Counted from the first letter of the stretch, positions 28,018-36,200 are shown. The stretch is 64,000 nucleotides of DNA from JAPPLB01 sp965204095 (GCA_965204095.1 OZ241991.1:4216001-4280000); one strand, 5' to 3'. The notes: generated from the letters alone by a model not told the origin. Made by a program: numbers and translations.

Positions 28018-28650
28018 ATGCATATACCCGACGGATTTCTCTCTGTTCCTGTTTGGCTGACTCTGGACTTGGCCGCGATCCCCAGCGTCGGCTACTTCGT
28101 GCGCCGCACCCAGCGGGTCTTCGAAGATTCCCGGATCCCTCTGCTGGGAGTTTTGGGGTCGTTCGTCTTCGCGGCCCAGATGATCAATTTCCCCGTAATG
28201 GCGGGGACATCCGGACACCTGATCGGCGGGGCTCTGTTGGCTTTCACGCTGGGGCCCAGCGCGGCCACGGTGGTGATGACCGCCATTCTTTGCGTGCAGG
28301 CTCTCGTTTTTCAGGACGGGGGAATCCTGGCCCTGGGAGCCAATGTCGTCAACATGGCCGTTGTCGGCGTGTGGGTGGGCTATCTGCCGATGAAGCTGCT
28401 CAACGGCCGGGGGCCGCGATGGCGGAGCCTGGCGGCCTTTCTGGGTGGCTGGTTGTCACTGATGGCGGCGGCTCTGCTGGCCGCTGTCGAGCTCAGCATC
28501 TCCGCCATGGCGCCTAGCGGTCCGTTGTTCGTCTCGATGCTGGGCATTCATGCCGTTACGGGAGTTGCCGAAGGTTTGATCACCGTCGTGACCCTCTCCG
28601 CCATCCAGCGGCTGAACAGCGCCTACGTCTTGCCCGGTGAGGCCGCATGA
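28018..28650 (+). CDS. cbiM: Cobalt/nickel ECF transporter substrate-binding subunit CbiM
   Basis: This is a 210-residue S-component of an energy-coupling-factor importer for Co2+ or Ni2+. It begins MHIPDGFL, the invariant N-terminus whose Met1 amine, His2 and a later His form the square-planar metal site; MAGTSGHLIGG near residue 60 carries the further conserved His. About six membrane helices follow. The 140 bases upstream hold no gene; AAGG abuts the start. It begins the second half of a same-strand run that starts with the ATPase-SPFH genes. CbiM and NikM cannot be separated by sequence alone. Confidence 0.92.
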   Translation: MHIPDGFLSVPVWLTLDLAAIPSVGYFVRRTQRVFEDSRIPLLGVLGSFVFAAQMINFPVMAGTSGHLIGGALLAFTLGPSAATVVMTAILCVQALVFQDGGILALGANVVNMAVVGVWVGYLPMKLLNGRGPRWRSLAAFLGGWLSLMAAALLAAVELSISAMAPSGPLFVSMLGIHAVTGVAEGLITVVTLSAIQRLNSAYVLPGEAA

Positions 28651-28934
28651 AGCGAATCATTCTGTTTTTGGGCGCCCTCACGTTGGCCCTGGTCGTGCTG
28701 GGAGTCCTCGTGGCTTCGTCTTCGCCTGACGGGCTGGAGTCGGTCGCCGAGATGCTCGGCTTTTCGGATCGGGCGGAGGAAGGCGAGCCGTGGAGCCCGT
28801 TTGCCGACTACGAGTTCCGGCTGATCGATTCCTCCTGGCCGGCGCAGGTTGTGGCGGGTCTGTTCGGAGTCGCTCTGATGTACGGCTTCGGAGTGTTGTT
28901 CGGCCGTCTCGTCCGCCGCGGACGGGACGGCTGA
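28647..28934 (+). CDS. PDGLE-domain protein (CbiN-like ECF accessory)
   Basis: This is a 95-residue membrane protein with two hydrophobic helices (about 4-24 and 66-86) and the diagnostic SSPDGLESVAE motif between them. PDGLE proteins replace or are fused to CbiN in many cobalt/nickel ECF systems and help the M component load metal. It overlaps cbiM by four bases and cbiQ follows one base after its stop, so the four genes form one tight operon. Confidence 0.88.
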   Translation: MKRIILFLGALTLALVVLGVLVASSSPDGLESVAEMLGFSDRAEEGEPWSPFADYEFRLIDSSWPAQVVAGLFGVALMYGFGVLFGRLVRRGRDG

Positions 28935-28935
28935 C

Positions 28936-29661
28936 ATGCGTTCGCTGGCCTTCGAAGACTGGAGCGGCGGCGGATCGCGAATTCATGGCCTGGACCCCCG
29001 CGTCAAGCTGCTGGGAGCCCTGACCGTCCTGCTCTGCCTGGCGGCGACGGACTGGGAGTCGGCGACCGCTTTCGCGGGCTACTACGCGCTGTTGACGGTC
29101 TATTTGGCAGCCGCGGGCATCCCGCTGGGTGGGAGTTTGCTCCGCTCGTTCATCGTCTTGCCCTTCGTTGCCGGCATCGCCATCCTCAACCTTTGGGGAG
29201 GCGATCCGTCACGCGCGATCCTCATCCTGCTTCGAAGCCTGCTCTCGGCCTACACGGCGATCGCGCTGTTGGCGACGACGCCGTTCCCGGCCCTGCTGAG
29301 GGGACTGGAGCGCATGCGCGTCCCGCCGTTCCTGTTGATGGTGCTGCACTTCGTTTACCGCTATCTCTTCCTGCTTTCGAGCCAGGCGCAGTCCATGGCT
29401 CGCGCCAGGAAGTGCCGCGCTCCGCTGCGCAGAGGACGGACTCCACTATGGAAGGCCTCGGCGGGGGCGATCGCCGTCCTTTTCGCGCGCAGCTACGGCC
29501 GCGCCGAACGCATCCATCACGCGATGTTGGCGCGGGGGTTTCAGGGCCGCTTCCCGGTGCTTGCCGAGAGCGGCACGCAACGCGGCGACTGGCTTGGGCT
29601 GGCGGCCATGGTCATGCTGGCAGCGGCGATTCAAATCGCGGCGCGGTTCTGGATGGGGTAG
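28936..29661 (+). CDS. cbiQ: Cobalt/nickel ECF transporter T component CbiQ
   Basis: This is a 241-residue transmembrane T component with about five hydrophobic helices. The early GLDPRVKLLGALTVLLC block and the cytoplasmic coupling segment MARARKCRAP, followed by SYGRAERIHHAMLARGF (the second Arg-containing coupling helix), are standard for CbiQ. It links the metal-binding subunit to the ATPase. It begins immediately after the PDGLE gene and ends eight bases before cbiO. Confidence 0.9.
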   Translation: MRSLAFEDWSGGGSRIHGLDPRVKLLGALTVLLCLAATDWESATAFAGYYALLTVYLAAAGIPLGGSLLRSFIVLPFVAGIAILNLWGGDPSRAILILLRSLLSAYTAIALLATTPFPALLRGLERMRVPPFLLMVLHFVYRYLFLLSSQAQSMARARKCRAPLRRGRTPLWKASAGAIAVLFARSYGRAERIHHAMLARGFQGRFPVLAESGTQRGDWLGLAAMVMLAAAIQIAARFWMG

Positions 29662-29669
29662 CTCCTGCC

Positions 29670-30401
29670 ATGTCGACTTCGGCCATCATTCAGGTCACGA
29701 ACCTGCGCTATTCCTACCCCGACGGAACGGCGGCCCTCAACGGTGTCGATTTCCAACTCGACCTCGGTGAAACGGTCGCGGTGCTCGGGGCGAACGGATC
29801 GGGCAAGACCACGTTCCTGCTGCATCTGCTCGGCTTGGCCGAGGGGAAGAACGAGGGTGAGATCGTCGTCTGCGGTATGCCCGTGAGGAAGAAAAACCTG
29901 GCCCAGGTGCGGCAAAAGATCGGCATGCTGTTCCAGGATTCCGACGATCAACTCTTCATGCCCAGCGTCGAGGAGGATGTCGCTTTCGGCCCCTTGAATC
30001 TAGGTCTCTCGCCCGATGAGGTACGGAAGCGCGTGAAGGAGAGCTTGGGGCAAGTGGGCATGGAGCACGTGGCGAGCCGGCCGCCCTACCATCTCAGCGC
30101 CGGGGAAAAACGCCGCGTCGCGCTCGCCGGTGTGCTGGCGATGAGCCCCGAAATCATTTTGCTCGACGAGCCGTCAACCTTTCTGGATCCTCCGGCGAAG
30201 TCGTCGTTGATCGAGATTCTTCAGAGCCTGAGTCAGGCCAAGATCCTGGTGACTCATGACCTTGTTCTGGCGCGCCGGTTGGCGTCGCGGGCCGTCTACT
30301 TCGAGCACGGCAGGATCACTGCAGAGGGCGAAGTGGAAGAAGTGATCGAGACCGCCGGCTGGGATGGCGCCGGCCCCCTCGCGGCCGCGGCGGCAAGGTA
30401 A
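29670..30401 (+). CDS. cbiO: Cobalt/nickel ECF transporter ATPase CbiO
   Basis: This is a 243-residue ABC ATPase. Walker A is GANGSGKTT, the Q loop FQDSDDQLF (typical of ECF A components), the signature LSAGEKRRVALAG, Walker B IILLDEPSTFLDP, and the switch His lies in LVTHDLVLARR. The ATG at 29670 is chosen because it gives the standard length; the open frame extends 159 codons upstream only because it overlaps cbiQ in another frame. Only one ATPase is present, so it should act as a homodimer. Confidence 0.93.
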   Translation: MSTSAIIQVTNLRYSYPDGTAALNGVDFQLDLGETVAVLGANGSGKTTFLLHLLGLAEGKNEGEIVVCGMPVRKKNLAQVRQKIGMLFQDSDDQLFMPSVEEDVAFGPLNLGLSPDEVRKRVKESLGQVGMEHVASRPPYHLSAGEKRRVALAGVLAMSPEIILLDEPSTFLDPPAKSSLIEILQSLSQAKILVTHDLVLARRLASRAVYFEHGRITAEGEVEEVIETAGWDGAGPLAAAAAR

Positions 30402-30466
30402 GACCCACTCCACTCCGCAGCCGTTCGGACTCGGCGAGCCGTAGAAGCCTCGGCCGAGTACGGACC

Positions 30467-30615
30467 TAACCTGCATTTCTCACCACTCGACGGTCGAAGC
30501 ACGCGTTAAAAGGCCGTGATTCGTGTTTCGTGACTCGTGAAAAACCTTGAAGACCGTGTTGCTGCGCGGCCCTCTCACGCGCTTCACCTCGCCGCGTGGT
30601 GAGAAATGCAGGCTA
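30467..30615 (-). repeat. TA-foldback element copy 6 (heptamer form)
   Basis: Complete reverse copy, TAACCTGCATTTCTCACC to GTGGTGAGAAATGCAGGC plus TA, with three ACGANNC heptamers (minus-strand reading). It sits 65 bases after cbiO. Confidence 0.9.
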
Positions 30616-30677
30616 ATGGCTTCGATCGGGGCCAGTGAGACGGACCCAGGAATCCGCCGCTGAGAGAGGACGCACCT

Positions 30678-30737
30678 GTTGCCTCACATAAAAATCTACT
30701 CGAACGGTGCTTCGTTGCCTCATCTAAAAATCTACTC
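30678..30737 (+). repeat. Two 24-bp direct repeats, possible IS21-type end
   Basis: GTTGCCTCACATAAAAATCT and GTTGCCTCATCTAAAAATCT (each followed by ACTC) start 36 bases apart. Repeats of this look occur at ends of IS21-family elements; no transposase remains here, so this is a guess. Confidence 0.4.
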
Positions 30738-30797
30738 CAAAGGGAATCATACCGTCGTCGCTGTGGATGGTGTGGGACCCGTCGCAGGCGGGTCGCA

Positions 30798-30827
30798 TTG
30801 ACTTCGCGATCCCTCCGACCTTAGCAT
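30798..30827 (+). promoter_or_regulatory. Predicted sigma-70 promoter of small RNA
   Basis: TTGACT (30798-30803) and TAGCAT (30822-30827) with an 18-base spacer match five and four of six consensus positions. Transcription would begin near 30834, just before the strong ribosome-binding site. Confidence 0.5.
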
Positions 30828-30843
30828 GGGGGTAACACTGGCG

Positions 30844-30856
30844 AAAGGAGGTGATC
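30844..30856 (+). promoter_or_regulatory. Unusually strong Shine-Dalgarno
   Basis: AAAGGAGGTGATC is a 13-base complement of the 16S rRNA 3' end. It lies seven bases before an ATG opening a 14-codon frame. Confidence 0.6.
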
Positions 30857-30863
30857 TGGCTCT

Positions 30864-30908
30864 ATGAGTGAATCCGGTAGTAGTCCTTGCGAGGTGGCCG
30901 ATAGCTGA
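30864..30908 (+). CDS. Possible 14-residue leader peptide
   Basis: ATG at 30864 opens a frame of 14 residues (MSESGSSPCEVADS) ending at TGA 30906-30908. The perfect Shine-Dalgarno argues that ribosomes load here. The frame runs through the 5' strand of stem 1 and ends on the last base of the stem 2 5' strand, so a translating ribosome would block both pairings, as in an attenuator. The peptide has no recognisable feature and may matter only through its translation. Confidence 0.35.
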   Translation: MSESGSSPCEVADS

Positions 30909-31035
30909 AGCGACTGTTCAGAAAGTGCAGATGCCCGGACCCAGTGATCGGGTCATGATTCCTGTGGACCGGCCACCTCACAAATCGGCTATACATTCAC
31001 CCAATTGCGGGCGCCCGTCCCGCGACTGGTAAGAT

Positions 31036-31076
31036 CACCCCCGGAAGGCGCTCCCTGCCGGGGGTGTTGTGTTTAG
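31036..31076 (+). terminator. Intrinsic terminator after small RNA
   Basis: CACCCCCGG (31036-31044) pairs perfectly with CCGGGGGTG (31058-31066), followed by TTGTGTTT. It ends the small RNA unit 34 bases before the tsaD start. Confidence 0.7.
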
Positions 31077-31109
31077 AAGGCTAGCCGCTCCAGGGGCGCC
31101 GGTTCATCC

Positions 31110-32195
31110 ATGCGCATACTAGGCATCGAAACCTCCTGTGACGAGACGGCCGCCGCTGTCGTCGAAGATGGCGGAACGCTGCTCTCGAACGTCGTCGCGT
31201 CGCAGATGATGACGCACTACAAGTACGGCGGCGTCGTCCCCGAGTTGGCCTCGCGCGAACACTTGCAAGCCATCGTCCCCGTGGTTCGCCAAGCCTTGAC
31301 GGAAGCGGGTCTCGACTACCGGCAACTCGACGCCGTGGCGGTGACACAGGGACCGGGGCTGGTGGGTTCATTGCTGGTCGGGTTGACTTTCGCCAAGGGG
31401 CTCACGTTCTCACTCGGCATCCCGCTGATCGCGGTGAACCATATCGAGGGACATATTCACGCCGTGTTTCTCGAGCAGAAGCAGCGGGGCGGCGAGATCG
31501 AGCTGCCCGCATTGGCGCTGGTCGTCAGCGGCGGACACAGCCATCTGTTCCTGCTGGAGCGGCCCAACGAGACCGACTATCGCTATCGGCTGCTCGGAAA
31601 AACCCGCGATGACGCAGCGGGGGAGGCATTCGACAAGGTTGCCAAGCTGCTCGGATTCGGCTATCCCGGCGGCCCGTTGATTGACAAACTGGCGCCCTAC
31701 GGAGACGCCGCAAAAGTCGATCTGCCCCTCTCGCGAATGAAGGGCAACCCGCTTGATTTGAGTTTCAGCGGGCTGAAGACGGCCGTGCTGCGTCATGTCC
31801 GGGCCGCCGACATGGAAGCGGAGATTGCAGAGCGCCGCAAGCTTTTCGCCGGGGGCCGTCCGGCTACGATCGAACCCCTTCTGGAAGTCACGCCGCAGGC
31901 GACTCTCGACCTGGTGGCGGGGTTTCAGGCGACCGTGATCGAAGAGCTGCTGCGGCGGGCCCTCACAGCCGCCAAGGGACACGATGTTCGTTCGCTGATC
32001 GTCTCCGGCGGCGTCGCGGCGAATTCAGGGTTGCGGAAGGTCTTCGCGGATACGCCACTGCCGCTCTATTTCCCCAGCCTGTCGCTTTCCACCGACAACG
32101 CGGCTATGATCGCCGCCGCTGCTTATCCGGCTTTCCTGCGAGGCGACTTCGCGTCTGACGAGGTCACGGCGCAGCCGTCGCTATCTTTGGCCTGA
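31110..32195 (+). CDS. tsaD: tRNA threonylcarbamoyladenosine synthase subunit TsaD
   Basis: This is a 361-residue protein that transfers threonylcarbamoyl to A37 of ANN-decoding tRNAs, with TsaB and TsaE elsewhere. It begins MRILGIETSCDETAAAVVED, the invariant N-terminus. Metal-site histidines are in NHIEGHIHA (about 111 and 115). The nucleotide-binding segments VVSGGHSHL and VSGGVAANSGLR, and the late STDNAAMIAAA, are all present. Length and motifs are normal. It is preceded by a terminator, so it probably has its own promoter or uses read-through. Confidence 0.96.
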   Translation: MRILGIETSCDETAAAVVEDGGTLLSNVVASQMMTHYKYGGVVPELASREHLQAIVPVVRQALTEAGLDYRQLDAVAVTQGPGLVGSLLVGLTFAKGLTFSLGIPLIAVNHIEGHIHAVFLEQKQRGGEIELPALALVVSGGHSHLFLLERPNETDYRYRLLGKTRDDAAGEAFDKVAKLLGFGYPGGPLIDKLAPYGDAAKVDLPLSRMKGNPLDLSFSGLKTAVLRHVRAADMEAEIAERRKLFAGGRPATIEPLLEVTPQATLDLVAGFQATVIEELLRRALTAAKGHDVRSLIVSGGVAANSGLRKVFADTPLPLYFPSLSLSTDNAAMIAAAAYPAFLRGDFASDEVTAQPSLSLA

Positions 32196-32198
32196 GAC

Positions 32199-32275
32199 AT
32201 CCTCCTGATCAAGCGGTGTTGACACCGGTCCGGATGTTTCCCGCTGGTATGGTTCGCACGCAGGCGGAGGAAAAA
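32199..32275 (-). repeat. 77-bp repeat, copy b
   Basis: Inverted copy of the segment at 16180-16256, same length, between tsaD and priA. It contains the CGGTGTCAACACCG palindrome and the GGAGGAAAAA block. Confidence 0.8.
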
Positions 32276-32321
32276 CTCGCCTGAAGAGATTCCTTGTCCA
32301 TCGGATAGAATCGGGGATCGC

Positions 32322-34562
32322 ATGCCGGCTCCCCCTTCCCCGGTCGTTCAGGTAGCTGTTCCCGTACCGCTCGACCAGTCCTTCGCGTATTCCGTTCCTG
32401 CCGGATTCGAGGGCAGGATCGAACCCGGCTGCCGGGTGTTGGTCCCGCTGGGTTCGCGCAAGCTGATCGGCGTCGTTGTCGGAGCAAGCCGTGACGAGCC
32501 GGGACCGCGGATTCGGCCAATCACGCGCGTGCTCGACGAGGAACCGGCGCTCAGCCCCGAGTTGCTCGACCTCGGCCGCTGGCTCGCCGGCTATTATTGT
32601 GCGCCGCTCGGCGAAGTGCTCAAGACGATGCTGCCGTTGGCCGGTGAATCTCGCAAGAGCAAGCGGGCGGTCCTGACTCCGGAAGGGCTGCTGCGCGCCA
32701 GGCAGCATGGGGACCCGGCCCAGCCGACCGACCTCACGGGGCAGGTTCTGCGAGCTCTCGTGAAGCGGCCGCTCAATCACTCCTACCTCAAGCGCAAGCT
32801 CCCGGGTTCGGCGAGAGTGATCGAAACACTTCGCAAGAAAGGTTGGCTCGCTCTCGACGAGGTTGTCGAGGACCGGAAATCGGTGCGCGCCGGGAACGCC
32901 GCGTTGAACGTGACTCCCGTGACGGCAGACCCGAGGCCGCCGCGCCGTCTGACCTCTGCGCAGCGCACCGCCGTCGACACGATCAGCGCCTCGGTCGCTG
33001 GCAGGCAGTTCCGGACCTTTCTCCTGCACGGCGTCACCGGATCGGGCAAGACGGAAGTCTACCTGCGTTCGATCGACAAGGTCTTGCGCGAGGGCAAGAG
33101 CTGTCTCTTTCTGGTCCCGGAGATTTCGCTCACGCCCGCGGCCGCTTCGGAGTTCCATGCACGCTTCGGCGAGCAGGTCGCAATTCTTCACAGCGCATTT
33201 ACCGACCCCGAACGATCCGGGCAGTGGCGGCGCGTCCGCGAAGGCAAGGCGCGCGTCGTGGTAGGCACGCGCTCCAGCGTGTTCGCCCCGCTCGAGGACC
33301 TCGCCCTGGTCGTCGTCGACGAAGAGCAAGAGGGCGGATACAAACAGGATGAAGCCCCCCGCTACCACGGCCGAGACGTTGCGATCGTACGCGCCCGCGC
33401 CGCGGGAGCCACCGTCGTGCTGGGCTCCGCGACGCCCAGCCTGGAGTCCCGCTACAACGTCGAGCGCGGCAAGTATGAACTGTTGCAACTCCCCGAGCGG
33501 ATCGCGAGACGGCCGCTCCCGAAGGTCCAGATTGTGGATATGCGGACAGAGTTCGTGGAAACGCGCCGCCCGGACCTTTTCTCACGCGCTCTCGACGATG
33601 CGATCAGGCAACGTCTCGAGGAGCGGCAGCAGGTGATCCTGCTGCTGAACCGGCGCGGCTTCTCGTCCTTCGTGATGTGCCGCAAGTGCGGAGAGCGGAT
33701 CGAGTGCCGAAACTGCTCGGTCACCCTCACGCACCACCGCCGTCACGGAAAGCTGCTCTGTCACTATTGCGACTACTCGCAGCCCGTGCCCGCGGAATGC
33801 CCGGACTGTAAAAGCGGGCACCTGTACTTTGTGGGCAGCGGTTCCGAAAAGGTAGAGGACCATCTGCGCAAGCGCTTCCCGGAAGCCCGCGTCGCGCGCC
33901 TCGACCGCGACAGCGTACGGGGCCGGGGCCAGTACGAGGCTATCCTCCATGGCTTCCGCGAAGGCGGCTATGACATCCTCTGCGGTACGCAGATGGTGGC
34001 CAAGGGCCATGACATGCCGAACGTCACGCTGGTCGGCGTGGTTTCGGCCGACATCGGGCTCGGCATGCCCGACTTTCGCGCGGCGGAGCGCACCTTCCAG
34101 ATCCTCACGCAAGTCGCCGGCCGCGCCGGCCGCGGGAAAATGCCGGGCGAGGTCGTCCTGCAAACCTGGAGCCCCGACCACTATGCGATTCGCTTTGCCG
34201 CCGCGCAGGACTACGAGGGCTTCTATCGAAGGGAGCTGCACTTCCGCCGTATGCTCCACTATCCACCCTTCGTCGCAACGGCCACGCTGACGGTGCGGAG
34301 CCGCAAGCTCGAGGAGTCGTTGAGTCTGAGCAGCCGTCTCGGCCAACACTTGAAGGAGGGGTCGCCGGCAGTCCGCATCCAGGGACCGGCCGCGGCCCCG
34401 CTCGCCAAGCTCAAGTCGGAGTACCGCTATCTGTTCCTGCTGAAAGCCCGGAGCCGCAAATCCCTCGCCGCAACCCTGCGCCGCGCGAAGTCGTTCGCGC
34501 AAGAGAACCGCTGGCCCGCCACGGCGCTCGTCACCGACGTCGATCCGATCAGCCTGCTCTGA
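32322..34562 (+). CDS. priA: Primosomal replication helicase PriA
   Basis: This 746-residue protein is a restart helicase that reloads the replisome at stalled forks. It has the N-terminal 3'-end-binding domain (VQVAVPVPLDQSFAYSVP), Walker A GVTGSGKTEVYL, the DEEQ box in VVVDEEQEGGYKQ, the eight-cysteine zinc module beginning CRKCGERIECRNC and ending AECPDCKS, and the helicase motifs LNRRGFSSF and GTQMVAKGHD. Length is normal. The TGA stop coincides with the first triplet of element copy 7, where other copies have TAG or TAA. Confidence 0.95.
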   Translation: MPAPPSPVVQVAVPVPLDQSFAYSVPAGFEGRIEPGCRVLVPLGSRKLIGVVVGASRDEPGPRIRPITRVLDEEPALSPELLDLGRWLAGYYCAPLGEVLKTMLPLAGESRKSKRAVLTPEGLLRARQHGDPAQPTDLTGQVLRALVKRPLNHSYLKRKLPGSARVIETLRKKGWLALDEVVEDRKSVRAGNAALNVTPVTADPRPPRRLTSAQRTAVDTISASVAGRQFRTFLLHGVTGSGKTEVYLRSIDKVLREGKSCLFLVPEISLTPAAASEFHARFGEQVAILHSAFTDPERSGQWRRVREGKARVVVGTRSSVFAPLEDLALVVVDEEQEGGYKQDEAPRYHGRDVAIVRARAAGATVVLGSATPSLESRYNVERGKYELLQLPERIARRPLPKVQIVDMRTEFVETRRPDLFSRALDDAIRQRLEERQQVILLLNRRGFSSFVMCRKCGERIECRNCSVTLTHHRRHGKLLCHYCDYSQPVPAECPDCKSGHLYFVGSGSEKVEDHLRKRFPEARVARLDRDSVRGRGQYEAILHGFREGGYDILCGTQMVAKGHDMPNVTLVGVVSADIGLGMPDFRAAERTFQILTQVAGRAGRGKMPGEVVLQTWSPDHYAIRFAAAQDYEGFYRRELHFRRMLHYPPFVATATLTVRSRKLEESLSLSSRLGQHLKEGSPAVRIQGPAAAPLAKLKSEYRYLFLLKARSRKSLAATLRRAKSFAQENRWPATALVTDVDPISLL

Positions 34563-34726
34563 CCTGCATTACTCACCACCCGACGGCCGAAGCACGTGAA
34601 AAAGGCCGTGATTCGTGTTTCGTGTCTCGTGAAAAACCTTAAAGGCTGTGATGTGCGCGCCCTGCGCCTCGTCCCGACGGCCCTCTCATGCACTTCTCCT
34701 CGCCACGTGGCGAGAAATGCAGGCCA
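34560..34726 (-). repeat. TA-foldback element copy 7 (heptamer form)
   Basis: Reverse copy with both termini, left end TGACCTGCATTACTCACC (TGA is the priA stop) and right end GAGAAATGCAGGCCA. It carries three ACGANNC heptamers on the minus strand. Confidence 0.88.
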
Positions 34727-34819
34727 ATCTCGTCGAACGCAGTTGTCGTTCATCGCCCGCGCGTACAATGTGGCACGGCTCCCACCAGCGAGCCCCGATT
34801 CACATCCGGAGGAGAATGC

Positions 34820-35152
34820 ATGTCGAGCTACTATCATGAGGATGATCTTGCCCGTTTCGGGGAGATGGGCAAGAACGCGCCGGAGCTCTGGGAAAAATTT
34901 CAGGATTGGTACGGAGCGGTTTTCGAGGAAGGGGCGCTCAGTCAAAGGGAGAAAAGCTTGATCGCGCTGGCCGTGGCGCATGCCGTTCAATGTCCCTATT
35001 GCATTGACGCGTATACACAGGATTGCCTCCAGAAGGGATCGAACCTCGATCAAATGACGGAGGCGGTGCATGTCGCGTCAGCCATTCGCGGCGGGGCGAG
35101 CCTCGTCCACGGGTTGCAGATGCGCAACGTCACCCAAAAGCTGAGCATGTGA
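34820..35152 (+). CDS. Arsenosugar-associated AhpD/CMD-like protein
   Basis: This 110-residue protein of the carboxymuconolactone decarboxylase/AhpD fold has the CxxC redox pair in AVQCPYCIDAYTQDCL and the proton-relay His further on (VHVASAIRGGAS). It matches the peroxidase-like family always found beside ArsS in arsenosugar loci, and arsS indeed follows 10 bases later. GGAGGA six bases before the ATG at 34820 decides the start; the open frame extends further upstream into the repeat element. The role in arsenic chemistry is from gene context, not proven. Confidence 0.88.
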   Translation: MSSYYHEDDLARFGEMGKNAPELWEKFQDWYGAVFEEGALSQREKSLIALAVAHAVQCPYCIDAYTQDCLQKGSNLDQMTEAVHVASAIRGGASLVHGLQMRNVTQKLSM

Positions 35153-35162
35153 AGTCGTCTTG

Positions 35163-36200
35163 ATGCAGAGCCTTCTCCGTCAACAACACCCGCTCGCTGT
35201 GCCCGGCGAGCAGCTTCGCGTCCTCAACGACCCTGCCCTCGCGCATCGCTCGTTCGACGACGCGCTCGAGAGATCCGGACTGCATCCGCTCACCTCGACG
35301 GGTATCGAGGTCTTGCAAATCAATGTCGGCAAGCTGTGCAACCAGACCTGCAGGCATTGCCACGTCGACGCGGGGCCGGACCGCAATGAGGTCATGACGC
35401 GTGAAACCGCCGCTCTTTGCATGGCCGCGCTGGAGCAGACGGAGATCCCGACGGTCGACATCACCGGCGGGGCGCCTGAACTCAATCCGCAATTCCGTTG
35501 GCTCGTCAGCGAGTCAAAGCGGCTCGGACGGCACGTGATGGACCGTTGCAACCTGAGCGTCCTGCTGCTGCCTTCGCAGAAAGACCTGGGAGCATTCCTG
35601 GCGCATTACCGGGTCGAGATCGTCGCCAGCCTGCCCTACTTCATGGCCGCCTATACCGATGCGCAACGCGGCGAGGGCGTGTTCGATAAATCGATCGAAG
35701 CGATTCGCTTGCTCAACGGTTTGGGCTACGGCCGGGAAGGTTCCGGATTGGAGCTGAATCTGGTTTACAATCCGGTGGGCGCATTCCTGCCCCCGCCGCA
35801 AGCCTCGATCGAAGCCGATTTCAGGCGCGAGCTTCTCGTTCGATACGGAGTCGTGTTCAACTCGCTCTACACGATCACAAACATGCCGATCAGCCGCTTC
35901 CTCGAGTTCCTGCTCCGAACAGACAACTACGATCGCTACATGCAGAAGCTGGTCCAGGCCTACAACCCGGCCGCCGCCTCCAGCGTGATGTGCCGCAATA
36001 CGCTGTCGGTCGGTTGGGACGGCGTGCTCTACGATTGCGACTTCAATCAGATGCTGGACCTGCCGGTCTCGTTCGGCGCTCCGGTCCACATTCGCGACTT
36101 TGTTCACGACCGGCTTGACCAGCGCCGCATCGTCACCGGACAGCACTGCTACGGCTGCACTGCCGGCGCCGGCTCCGGTTGCGGTGGAACGACGGTCTGA
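35163..36200 (+). CDS. arsS: Arsenosugar biosynthesis radical SAM protein ArsS
   Basis: This 345-residue radical SAM enzyme joins dimethylarsenite chemistry to a SAM-derived deoxyadenosyl group in arsenosugar synthesis. The cluster motif is NVGKLCNQTCRHCHVDAGP (CxxxCxxC). A C-terminal DUF3641 domain ends in CYGCTAGAGSGCGG, rich in extra cysteines as usual for ArsS. MQSLLRQQ from ATG 35163 is preferred over the TTG three bases earlier. It follows the AhpD-like gene directly, forming a two-gene unit; the ArsM methyltransferase expected upstream in the pathway is not in this window. Confidence 0.92.
   Translation: MQSLLRQQHPLAVPGEQLRVLNDPALAHRSFDDALERSGLHPLTSTGIEVLQINVGKLCNQTCRHCHVDAGPDRNEVMTRETAALCMAALEQTEIPTVDITGGAPELNPQFRWLVSESKRLGRHVMDRCNLSVLLLPSQKDLGAFLAHYRVEIVASLPYFMAAYTDAQRGEGVFDKSIEAIRLLNGLGYGREGSGLELNLVYNPVGAFLPPPQASIEADFRRELLVRYGVVFNSLYTITNMPISRFLEFLLRTDNYDRYMQKLVQAYNPAAASSVMCRNTLSVGWDGVLYDCDFNQMLDLPVSFGAPVHIRDFVHDRLDQRRIVTGQHCYGCTAGAGSGCGGTTV

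Larger units (their letters stand above)
30834..31076 (+). ncRNA. Candidate structured RNA with pseudoknot and leader ORF
   Basis: This stretch between cbiO and tsaD has its own promoter and terminator. Predicted pairings are: outer stem 30868-30873 with 30995-31000 (GTGAAT/ATTCAC); stem 1, 30891-30899 with 30971-30979 (GAGGTGGCC/GGCCACCTC, 9 bp); stem 2, 30901-30908 with 30985-30992 (8 bp, one G-U), which crosses stem 1 and so makes a pseudoknot; an inner hairpin at 30938-30954 (GACCC/GGGTC); and a short hairpin at 31007-31023. I could not match it to a known RNA (not tmRNA, RNase P, SRP or 6S by eye). The pairings are seen; function is unknown. Confidence 0.5.

Noticed and set aside
33310..33350. 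DEEQ instead of DEEH in PriA as a damaged helicase motif
   Set aside because: DEEQ occurs naturally in many PriA proteins and all other motifs are intact.
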